This document shows, one piece after another, positions 49,202 to 59,405 of a stretch of 64,000 bases of DNA. Source of the DNA: Ampelocalamus luodianensis (Eukaryota > Streptophyta > Magnoliopsida > Poales > Poaceae). Numbering within the stretch: position 1 is the first letter of the stretch; each line of letters starts with the position of its first letter. The position numbers and the translations under genes are program-made. The stretch is taken from NCBI GenBank assembly GCA_036346255.1, contig CM070633.1, positions 23,002,001 to 23,066,000 of the forward strand, written 5' to 3'. The notes below the pieces were generated by a model. It saw only the letters and a list, made by a program, of their open reading frames with translations. It ran no database searches and had not been told where the DNA came from.

Positions 49202-49420
49202 CTTGTACGAGGCCTTGAGGCGGCGCTCGGGGTGGCGATCCGACGGGAGCGCAGGCTCGGCAACGATGGCCATCTAGGCGATGGCGTTCTCCACCGATCG
49301 CGCCTCGAAGATGGAGTCATCCCTGTTGGTGTTGGCGACGAGCACGACGCGCTCGTACTCCTCCACATCGGTGGTGCACGCCTGACGCTTCTTGGCGGCC
49401 TCGGTGTCGCGCTCGAGGCA
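49202..49420 (-). pseudogene. Captured exon resembling a CCDC124/Lso2-type ribosome-associated protein
   Basis: The minus strand reads DTEAAKKRQACTTDVEEYER, then NRDDSIFEARSVENAIA, a TAG stop at 49274-49276, then MAIVAEPALPSDRHPERRLK and ASYK before a GT donor at 49201. Plant CCDC124 homologues carry a similar N-R-D-D-S, E-A-R-x-V-E, HPERRLKAS series from memory; this was not searched. Both the stop and the lack of flanking exons indicate a relic. Upstream (49430-49900) is GC-rich sequence with Pro/Ser/Arg-rich frames only. Confidence 0.45.
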
Positions 49421-50859
49421 TCGGGCATCGGGCGGTGGGTAGAGGGAGGAGGCGGCAGGTGGAGCCGGGCAGTCGAGGCGTCGGGTGGAGGGAGGAGGCG
49501 ACGGACGAAACACGGGGGTGGAGGGAGGAGGCCGAACAGAGCGCGGAGGCCAGTGGGCAGTCGGGGGCTCGGGCGGCGAGCGGAGCTGGGCTGTCGATGC
49601 GGTGGGCGGAGGCGGTGGGCAGAATACAGGGGCAGAGGGAGGAGTGGGCGGGTGGAGCGCGGGGGGCTGAGGGCGATCGGGGGCTCGGGGCATCGGGCGG
49701 TGGAAGGAGCGGTCGAGGGATGCGGGAGCTGAGCTGGAAGGGAGGCCGGCACCAAGAGGGACTTACGGTTGGGGTACTAGATGGCCTAATACATGGGGGT
49801 GTACTGGGTCGGCTTGGTGCTTCAGCCCACCAAGCACTAGGCCTGGGTCCACTCCTGATGGTTGCGGTTAGCGATTGAGTAGGGGGAGACGGCCGAGAGA
49901 TCACGGAGGGTGGCGGCGGGGAGTGTTAGAGACGAGTGCGGCGCAGGTGCTAGAACCGAGTGCGGTAGCAAGAGCTGGAGAATTCGGCGTCGAGGGATTT
50001 TAGGAGGTTGGCGTGAGAGGTTGGGAATTTTGTTTATCAAGGGTAACCCAATTTTATTCGGCCACACCAGAGTTTTCATCCACCGCACTCAAATATTGAA
50101 CTCTTGTCATACCCAGGGATTTCCCCATCTGTGCTAGAAATTTTGTGTCTCGGTCTTACCGAATGCCCAACGGACATTCAATCAGTGCATATTTTATCCG
50201 ACACACAATTTGCAAGCAAAAAGAAAATACTATTACCGGTAGATACTCAGTCCCTTTTGCTAATTTTCACTAGCAGAATGTTTGTCCTTGATTATATCCA
50301 TATTATTAGAATTACAACAACGAAATATCATATCTTTTCTACTACTGTAATTACCAATTTATTTTTACTAATAGTATAACATTAGGTTTTAAATGGGTCA
50401 TAAAATTTGTAGATTGCCCTAGCAACACCTCTATTAAGTGTTGTAACGTACATTACAAAGTGTTGTAACATACTAGGCCTGGGTATGTTTGGAGCTTTCT
50501 ACACATGGGCCATAGCAACATTAAAATATGTGTTACAGTTGAGTTTTTCTGCAACACAAGTTATATGTGTTGTAAGTGTGTGTTAGAATAGATTGGTCAT
50601 GTTGTAGTGAGGGGTGGCGCTGGGAGGGGGTGACCGGGGAGGAGGATAGGGCGGCCCGGGAGGAGGCAATAGGGGGAGTGGCGCTGGGAGGAGAGGCGGC
50701 CAAGGAGGGCGGCGTTGTCAGGAGGAGGGGCGGCGCGGGGAGTGGCGCTAGGAGGAGAGGCAACCGTCGGGAGAAGCTAGCGCGGGGAGGATTTTTTGGG
50801 AGGGGATAAGGTGGAGGCACGGCTCCATTTTTCACCTTGGCGCCTAAAATCTTTCGCTG

Positions 50860-51125
50860 GCAGATATGAGGTCACATATTCAGTCTTCACGCGATTAATT
50901 TTTTCACCTCCCGCCCAATGTTTTACCCGGCAGTTACGTTGACCTTGTTGACTTTTTCTAGGAAAAATGTATTGTAGCTAACATAGAAACATTGCCGACA
51001 GATAAGTTGTTCTAGACAATAATTATTGCCGGCAGATAATAGGACCCGTAATCTCTTAGACATTGTCGGCGGATGTTTTGCCACTCATCCTATTTTTTCG
51101 GCAGTTAATTGCCCTTAATTCTAGG
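50860..51125. repeat. CACTA subterminal repeats, right
   Basis: cggcagatat, cggcagttac, gccgacagata, gccggcagata, gtcggcggat and cggcagttaa occur at about 40-60-bp spacing. They mirror the left subterminal region at 31680-32030. Confidence 0.7.
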
Positions 51126-51141
51126 TCATGGTGTAGTGCAG

Positions 51142-51492
51142 ATCGGTGAGAAAGTCATATAACTATTCTGGTGAGGTCGGTGAGAAAGATATATGACTAG
51201 TTTGAAGTGCTCTAGATAAACACTTATATTTGTAGGGACTAGTTAAAGTCCTACAATGTAGGGACCACATCCTAACGAAGAAGGGGGAGAGTGTGTCATC
51301 GACAGGTGAACACTTCGCTATACCAGTATCAGCTAATGAGATTTATATGAGTATGAGCATGATGGTGCATTCGCATATATGAGTAAATTGTTAAATTATG
51401 CAAATTTATCTAAATAGAATATGGCTTATTTATTTGAGAATGAGAATGGTATTAAATAGATAGATGATGATAATAGTCTTGATTATGGTTGA
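51142..51492. other. Continuation of the repeat-derived host sequence of the CACTA element
   Basis: AT-rich sequence with a direct repeat of 'ggtgagaaagtcatataact' type (51145 and 51179). It joins 31635 in the pre-insertion sequence. No gene was seen. Confidence 0.4.
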
Positions 51493-52189
51493 TGTAACAT
51501 CCCAATTTTGGGCTTGTGTTTCAAATGTAAGAAAATGAGGGGAAATTAAAACTTTTTCTTACAGCTTGTATTTCCTGTATGCTTTGGACAATTATTGTAA
51601 AGAGATTATGGGAATACAAAGATCACAAGTCATTTCGACCCACATCTTATTCTTCTTAGTCATCCTTGCTCCATCTTGTGATAATCTCCTGGAAATATTT
51701 TTCCTAAATTCTTGGGTTGGTATGTGACTCCCCTGGAAAATTCCACAATTTTTAGAAATTGTTTGGATGCTGTTGGAGGAAAGTCAACCCAATTCAAAAT
51801 CTAGTCAAACCTTGGACCAGCACCTTGTTAAATTTTTGGAGGAAAATCCACAGCATCAAAGCCTCTGAAAATTTTATGCTAGGTCCTCGTTTGAGCTAGC
51901 AAGCTCCTGTAAAATTTCATAATTTTTGGAGTCGGTTTGTCGCCTCAAACAATTCTCCAAGGAGCAGCTCCTTCTAAAACCGTAAAACTAAATCGTTGAG
52001 TCGACTCGCTCGACCGAGCCCAACTCAACCGGCTTGGTTGGACCACGTTGCCAAGACCGCACTCGGGCTCAAGCTTTGCGCGCGCAGTCGAGCCATTGAT
52101 CTCGATCCAATGCTCACGACCTCCCCGATCCGAGGTGCTCTTGAGCGCCTCGCTTTGGGTGGTCCAAGCCACTGGATCCCCGTCGTGTG

Positions 52190-54540
52190 GCTCACGACCT
52201 CCCAGACCTCCTCGCCGCGCCGACCTCCCACCTCGGCGATTCTCGGACGCCCAGACCACCCCAAGCAAACTGGGACGCCCAGACCTCCTTGGCGTCAGAG
52301 TTTCTTCCTCACGACCTCCCCGAGGTCCGCCTCGCCATGAAATTTCTGCACCCACATGCGTGTGTCGTGGTCGTGGCGCTTGGGAGCGATGGCTGTCACT
52401 TTGGTCCTTCCCAACGTCTCTTTCTCACATACATTAAATGTGTCAGGCCCACTAGAAGTCTTCCCCTACCTACTCGCTCTTGTCAAATCTAGCAAGTCAT
52501 GGCGTGGGCATGGACCTTGCTCACAAGTGGGTTTGCCTAGCCTTGTCCAAGCGCCCGCCATGTATAGCCAGTGGTTCCTTCCTCCTTTTCTTTCCCCGTC
52601 ACTTGGTGCTATTTAGACTCTCTGCCAGAGTGTGAGTCCCAAACCCGAGCACCCGAGCGCTCTTCCTTACCTCCATTGTCACCTTTGGAGCTCCTCGCCA
52701 AGCTCGAGCCCAGTGGTTCCATTGGTTCCTTTATCTCCCTCTCGTCCTCTCCGTCACCTAGGACCCTCCCTAATCTCTCCGGTTTGCCTCTCAGTGGTTG
52801 ACCGCCTTTGCGGGAGATCCCGATTCACCGAGGAGCACCTCCCTTCTTCCTCGACTCCGTGACCTACTCCGCCGCGCACTCCTCCGAACCACTCCGCGCC
52901 CCGGTGAGTTCATTTTAGTCCCTTAGAGCTTAAGGTCTAGCTAGCGAGCTCGTAGCGCTCGGGCCACCGCTGGATTTTGCCGAAAAGCTTGTCCTCCGCC
53001 ATCTCTCGGCCACGGCGTTTAAGGCCGCCGCCGCCGAGTGCCTCCGCTAGGTCCGCGACCTATTGCGTAGTACATCGGTGTTCTTGGTCGGCGCCGCGAG
53101 GTCCCTATCGCCGCGGCAAACCGTTGAGCCCGCCGATTTTGCCGCTCTAAACCTCCGCTGCTATCCGTTAGGACATCTTAAATGCCCATTTATTACCAAT
53201 CATCGCGGCGTGAGTTGTCTTAGCCGCCACCCCGTCGCCGTCCGGAGGTCCCGCGCTTTACACAAAGACCTTGGAACTCCTCGAGCTCTTCGAGCCGCCT
53301 AAGACCTCCCCACGCTTAGATTTGGACCTTTAGATCTTCCCCGTGAAAACCCGTAAGTGTAAGACCTCCCACCTCGCTTAATCTCTGCTAAGACCACCCT
53401 GACAGGTCTGCACTCATAGATGGCTTTCACAGAAATTTCTAAGTCCTGTGACCTCCCTAGTTCTACCTTGGCCTTTAAAGACCTCCGGGATTAGCTCTCA
53501 GCCGTTAGATCTCGCTCTGTTAAATCTTTCGCACTAGGACCTCCCGGTTAGATCCTAGCCGCTTAAGACCTCTCTAACTCCATCCGAGCCGCTAGGACCA
53601 CTCCGCAAAAGATCTCCTCGTGATCTTTTGTTAAGACCACCCCTAATAGGCCGAAAGACCTCCTCCGAGGTCCTCTTTGCAAAAGACCTCCTCGTGGTCC
53701 TTTGTAAAACCACCTCGACTCTCCTCGAGGTCCTCTTTGCAAAAGACCTCCTTGGTCATTTTGCAAAGACCACCTCAGACCACCCTGGGTCGCCCTTGTA
53801 AAAGCCACCCCGCCTTTACAAAGAAAACCCCGCTGACTCTTAGGCTCAATCTCGACTGCTCACGACCTCCCTGATTAGATCTCGAGCGTTAGATCTCTTT
53901 TGTCAAATCCTTAGTGCTCGAGACCTCCTTCCGCCGATCCGACCGCTCAAGACCTCCCTAGGTCTAATCAACCGCCCGCATCTCCTCCGATTAAAACCCT
54001 ATCGCTAGGACCTCCCGAGAAGATCTTGGCCATCCAAGACCTCCTCAGTCAATCCCACCGATCAAGACCTCCTCCGAGATCTTGACCGCCTAGGACCTCC
54101 TCCTTGATCCGTAGCGTTAGGACCTCCTCCTCCGGTCTAAACCGTTAGACCTCCTTCCTCGATTTAAAGCCTTAGGACCTCCTCGCTCAATCTTGATCGC
54201 CCAGACCTCCTCACTTGATCGTGTCCGCAAAGACCTCCCTCCGAGATCTAGACCGCTGAAGACCTCCTCCGTGAGATCTTAGCCGCCCGCACTCTCCTCC
54301 GTAGGTTTACCCTTAGACCTCCCTAGTGCTCGGGACCGCCAGATCTCGATCCGACGGCCACGACTCTGCAGCGTGAGACCTCCTTGCGCGGCGCTGCAGC
54401 ACGCGATCGGTCGTGATCGTTGATCCGATTCGACGGTCCGCACTCTCCCAAAGGCGGGAGGAGGTCTTGTGTGCGCCAGAGCCAAAGCTCGTAAGCCGCC
54501 GACCTTGATCTAACGCCCACGACCTCTCCTTTTTCCTCGC
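52190..54540 (+). repeat. Dense agacctcc motif array in the 5' LTR
   Basis: Dozens of gacctcc words, usually preceded by a or ag and followed by tccg or ctag-like bases, recur every 15-40 bp for over 2 kb. They are interleaved with 'agatct', 'cgctta' and 'ccgtta' words. The repeat is irregular, not a fixed-period tandem array. It is present again at about 60100-62490. Confidence 0.75.
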
Positions 54541-55575
54541 CTCATCCGACCTCCCGAGAGCTCAAACTTTCTAAGTCTTTTAATGTTTCCAACTTCAAAA
54601 GAGCATAACTTTGTCATTTTAGCTCCGCTTTGAATGATTCCAATTGCTGTAGCTCATAGAGTATGAACTTTAGTTGAAAATGAATTTAGGCACTGCTTTG
54701 TAGCAGTAAAATGATTTAAATCGCATGATCTTGTTCAGTGAAAATGGTTATCTAGAAATTCTTTGAAAACTTGTAAAATACATAACTTTTCTCAAGATTT
54801 CCAAACTGAGCAAACTAAGTTTTGTTAAAACCTACTAGGAATGTACTGTAATTTAGAGTAGGTCTTCATATGATCCTTGCCACCGAAATTAATGATCTAC
54901 TAGTTTTAGAACTTAGAAAAATCATAACTATTTAATTTCAACTCCTATTTGTGCAAACTCAGTTTTGCCGTTGTTAGATGACCTTATCTACCTACCATAA
55001 AAATTTCAGATTCCAGATCATTCTAGAAATTTTCACCATGAACAAGAATCAAATTAATTTAATTATGATTTTTCAAAATGAGAGAACTTAGATTAGTCAT
55101 AACTTTTCATGCTTAGTCCAAATGAAGTAATTCTTGTTTCTAAAATTGTCTAAAATCAACCCCTAACTGCTGTATAAATTTCTTGGGATTTGGATGTATT
55201 TTGCTTTGAGTTTTGTTTGGTGTTCTTCGTTCTTATCGATTCTTTTTCGCTCTTTCTGAGGTTCCACGATTGTGTTATCCTTGAGAGTGATCCTCAAGAA
55301 CAAATTGAGCATTTGCAGCCGCAAGCAGTTTGATCATGTTAATCCCATTTATTTTAAGTATTTATTTTGTTTGCAACTTCTATGTATGCATTGCTAGTTT
55401 GTGTTAAACTATTGTCGTTAGTTTACCTAGTAGATGCATTTCCTTAAGCAAATGATTATCCTTACTACCATGAGCCTAGGTTATTGTTGTGATTTAGAGC
55501 TCGTTGGATGAGCTCTGTCACTTAGTAGTTTGCTAATTAATTGCTTAGCCATGCTTAGTTTCAGGTAGAATGGGC

Positions 55576-55597
55576 GGTTATCGACTTGTCGATAACC
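55576..55597 (+). other. Perfect 10-bp stem hairpin in the 5' LTR
   Basis: GGTTATCGAC, a two-base loop tt, then GTCGATAACC. It is identical in the 3' LTR at 63515-63536. There is no T-run after it, and its role is unknown. Confidence 0.7.
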
Positions 55598-56947
55598 TTG
55601 ATCACATAAAACTTATTATCACTTATGATTTTGGCCTTGTGCCATGTCTTCTTATGGAAACTAAAACTGAAAACAAAATGATTTAGACTTGGGCACAATG
55701 GTAAGATGGTGTGATTGTGGGGTGGATCGAATGGTGCCCGGTCAACAAGGACCGAACATCTTGTTACACTAAACTAAGCATTTTGTGCGTATAACCACAC
55801 TAGAGGGTATGGGACCTCTCTTGAATTAGTACTTTGGGAGGCATTAATTAATGAGTCGGGTCAGAGTTTATAGAGAAAAAGGATCACAAAGGCGTGACCG
55901 GTGGTTCTTTCTAGGTCCTCCACCCACCGGGTCTTGTAATGTCCGGCTAGTAACTATTGACTCCTGGCTTGCTTGACTCCACCACAACGTGTGGTCCTAG
56001 TGGCTCATTTCACTACTGGTCACCAAGGGTTAACCCCATACGTGCGACTCTTAATTAACGATTCCATTGGAAACGCCTCAGAGGACTTAGCCGTGCCGCA
56101 TACCAAAGGAAGTGTGCTTAATAGCTTGGCAAAAGGCGCCTCAAGTGTGGGTACATTGGTACACCCCGCAGGTTTAAAACTATTCGAATAGCCTCGCCCT
56201 AGGTTATGGACACGCTGGCAAGGTCTTTCAAGAGTTAGACTGCAACATTTTAATTAAAACTTGATGGGTGGTACGAATCAGGGATTCGTGCTATGTTGTT
56301 GTGACTATTGGGATAGTCACTTCCAGGTGGTTACTTGTATTTATCTTTATTTCCGCTGTTATTTCAACATTAAAAACTGATTTGCAAACTTTCTTTTAAA
56401 TGTATTACTTTATTGCAAATAAAGTTGGCTTTGTGCAAAAAGAGACATACAACCTCCACTTAAATAAGCTTGCATGTAGTATAATGATAGGTCTGCTATT
56501 CCACACGTCAGTCTTGCGAGTACAAAAACAATTTTTGTACTCAGATGCTATGCTTAATGTTTTTGTTGCAGAGGAAGAAGTGGATCCCCAAGGGATCGAC
56601 TTTTGTGAGAATCGCTGTGGTTTGGACGACTAGCTTGGCGGCCGTCGGTTGCCTTGTGGGTTATGGCTAACCGTTGATTTTATTTATAGCCATCTTATGG
56701 CACTTTGCTTCCGCTGCTAATGTTACCTTGTTGTTGCCGCCACCGCCCTCTTGTGTAATAACTCTATATTGTACGCCTTTTGCTAGACTTGTTATATGGT
56801 GATGTATGGAATTGGTGCATAATTTTGTAACGGTGTGTATGTTGATTTGGAAGCATACATATCTCGAGGCTTGGTTTATTTGATTTGTCTGTTAGGACCA
56901 AGTGGGTGGTTAAACAAGACATGCCGAATGAATCTGGTCCCACAAAG

Positions 56948-56961
56948 TTGGTATCGAGCCA
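56948..56961 (+). other. Primer-binding site of the long-LTR element
   Basis: TTGGTATCGAGCCA lies 3 nt after the LTR end. It resembles the complement of the 3' end of initiator methionine tRNA (usual form TGGTATCAGAGC) but lacks one A. Confidence 0.6.
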
Positions 56962-57748
56962 TACCGACCGTGAGAAACCCTAAGCTTGGTCGTCTTTAGG
57001 ATATTTTGGAAAACTTAATTTGAGTATCAAATGATTGATGAAAGCTTAAGTAAATTCTCAGATTTTATTCTTACCTATCTTAGCTTTCTTCTCTCACCTT
57101 GCTCTAATTTGAGTTTTAAAGTTGTTTTCCTCTCCTTCTTTCAAAAGATAGTCATTATCGTTTAAGTTGGGTTTTGGGAACCAATGAGTTTGGCAAATTG
57201 AAGTGTTGGTGCCCTTCTACAAGATTTTGAAGCTCCGGTTGAAGGTTTTGGCTAGGAGGCTTGGATGCAAAATCGACAGCGATCATTCGAGCTTCCTGAC
57301 AGCAAGCTCAAAGGTTTCTCAATAGGGTAGAAAATGAGAGGATAATCAACTAAAACTTGTGGGAATAAAAGGGTAAGATGTGATATTAGTTGGCTAAGTA
57401 TCTAACACCCTTATTAGTGATTTTACCCTGTTATTTAGTTATGATAAGACTTAAGTGGTGTGCTGAAATTTGCATTCCTAAACCGATTGCTCGCTCTTTC
57501 CATACGAGTTAGTCGCACTCTGAAGTTGCTCTTGTGATTGAAACTTTGTGCTGATTTTGTGGTTGTTTTGGGCCTTTGAGTTCATCTCCTAATGAGTTAT
57601 TGTTTCTTTGCCTTGAGCTTTGGGTTTAATCCTTGTCCGCCTTAGGATCTATCCCCACTCCAACTTTCGCGAACTCCTAGTCCTTGGCTTTTCTTTCGCG
57701 CCTTCGACTTCTAGTTTCCGGTTGCTTTGCTAACCCATCTCTTCAGAG

Positions 57749-58520
57749 GTGATGTCGGGACGTACCAAGAGTGACGGAGTTTGGTCACGTTGTTCCGAGG
57801 ACCCGGTTACCTCCCTTTGTTTAGGCTATGGTGAAGAGAGCCACGCCGAAGGTTGCAACTGGGAAGGTCAAGGTGCGCAACATTGTGGTGAGGAAGGACA
57901 CTACATCAATGAGTGTACTACACCGCCCAAAGCGTGGACGTAAGACCACGGCACGAAATTGCCCGATTGCGAATCACTTGTTTCTCGCGAGGAAGCGATC
58001 ACTATCCCAAGGAGTGTAGCATGAACACGGTGATCGCCAAGTCACTAGAACTTCACGACTACTTCTTCGGTCATCTACAAGTAGCGCGATCGCCGATGCG
58101 TCCGACGCAGAAGTTCTCGTGATTTGTCACGGAGTCGCAGGATGATTACGCCTATACCTTCCGAACTTCGATTGTGGTCAAAATCCCATTGTTGCTTGGG
58201 GCCGATAGGGAAAGTCGAAGGATCGCCGCAAGCGCCAACCGATAGCCGATGTCACATGTTTCTTCGCAATCGCAAGGGTCACTATGCCCTTAATTGTCCT
58301 AAAGAGAGTGCCGCCACCGCCGTCCTCTCATGTGCCGTGCCTCAATCGCGTGCACTGCGAAAGTCGCCAGCCGCTGCCCCGCAATCTCGATGCCACTTGT
58401 TTCTTTTGCAAGCTCCGTGGTCATTATGCTAATAATTGTCCTAAGAAGCTTGCAACAACCTCGTTTTTTCGCGCCCGTGATTCGATCACATGCACCGCGA
58501 AACATCCCGACTGAGGGTTG
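57749..58520 (+). pseudogene. gag remnant with four zinc-knuckle-like modules
   Basis: CCHC-type pieces are seen in changing frames: QHCGEEGHYINEC (about 57881-57916), CFSRGSDHYPKEC (57979-58017), RNRKGHYALNC (about 58265-58297) and CFFCKLRGHYANNC (58398-58439). Only the last has all four ligands in one frame. Zinc knuckles in Gag bind the packaged RNA. Plant gypsy Gag normally has one or two, so the tandem series looks like an expansion. Everything else in the internal region is unrecognisable. Confidence 0.6.
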
Positions 58521-59405
58521 TTCGTATTCAAGACAACTCGCTCTACTGAAAGCACAGGAGCTACCCGATATCGTAGGTACGCTTCTTGTTACCTCTTGCC
58601 CTGATACAGTTCGGGAGCATCTCATTCTCTTGTATCCCCGTCTTTTGCTACTATTGGTGGTCTTTGTTTTGCTCTTTTATCTGGTGCCCGGCACCACCTC
58701 AATTTTATCAAGCCTTGCTAGCCTACCCCGTTTTCCCCCAAGAAGAAGGCTACCATCCGGGTTGTCATCGGTCTTTTGACTTGAGTGACACCCTTTTGTC
58801 CCTATACATCCTTGGGCATCACCTACTTGGTATTGCCTCGAAATTCTGTGACCTAAATTCCATAGCCCTTCTAATCAACTGGCTGCGGAGGGATGACTCC
58901 GTATACCTAGTTATCAAGCCGAGGCCCCATTCGTTAGTGGAGTAACCAGACAAATTGCTCCACCAACCGAGTATGGCCTTGGTTCCTCCAAGAAGTCGGG
59001 CCGTGGAGGATAACTCCGCATAGCTAGTTAGCAGGCTGAGATTCCGTTGTTGGCGGAATTAACCAGACAAGTCGCTCCACCAGCCAACAACGATCTTGCA
59101 CCGTCGCCTCAAAAATCGAGGAAGATCTCTCGGTTTGTCAATCCTTGCTATATCCGACTTGATAAGTTCCCGTGTCAACTAAAGTGGCACATTTTCCACT
59201 GTGTCGAATCGAATTGTGCCGATCCCTTGCTTGAGCTCCTTCTCTCGGGAATCGTGCCATTCATTTCCTTGAAGTTCAGTGGTCGAATTGTTCCAAGGAT
59301 GAAGCTACTTGGAAACATAAAGACCGCCAAAGATACATCTGAACTCACCCTCTTTCTTTCTCGAGCAAGTCAAATCTCTGGACGAGATTTTTGTATGGGG
59401 AGAGT

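Larger units (their letters stand above)
46421..50609. mobile_element. Second CACTA element nested in the first, carrying host gene pieces
   Basis: The left end TACTACAACAGGAC (46421) and the complement of the right end CACTACAACATGACC (50609) match, with agg on both sides (46418-46420 and 50610-50612). The first base of the left end is T instead of C. Subterminal repeats of a 'gcaacac/gtgttg' type fill 46440-46690 and 50410-50590. It is 4.19 kb with no transposase. The interior contains two minus-strand fragments that look like host exons (47715-47824 and 49202-49420). Confidence 0.85.
31636..51138. mobile_element. CACTA (En/Spm-type) transposon with captured gene exons and three nested elements
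   Basis: The left end CACTATACCATAGC (31636) and the complement of the right end CACTACACCATGACC (51138) are matching CACTA termini. The next bases on both sides share 'attaagggcaat'. The flanking trinucleotide cag is present on both sides (31633-31635 and 51139-51141), the 3-bp duplication of this superfamily. Subterminal repeats of the CCGGCAGTTA type fill 31680-32030 and 50860-51125. No transposase is seen. Without the nested copia, gypsy and second CACTA the element is about 5.1 kb and non-autonomous. Confidence 0.88.
51493..56944 (+). repeat. 5' LTR, 5.45 kb
   Basis: It has three zones: a CG-rich zone with a dense agacctcc motif (about 52000-54550), an AT-rich zone with repeated 'cataact' words (54590-55120), and a terminal zone with a perfect hairpin (55576-55597) and a 'gagtacaaaaacaatttttgtactc' inverted block near 56519. 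The short ORFs in it are conserved between LTR copies only because the LTRs are copies. Confidence 0.85.

Noticed and set aside
49430..49904. Possible N-terminal part of a gene upstream of the CCDC124-like piece
   Set aside because: Only Pro/Ser/Arg-rich frames are open on both strands; no start context, splice sites or conserved motif could be supported.
52190..54540. The repeated gacctcc words could suggest a CRISPR-like or satellite array
   Set aside because: The motif is too short, spacing is irregular, spacers are themselves related, and it lies inside an LTR of a plant retroelement.
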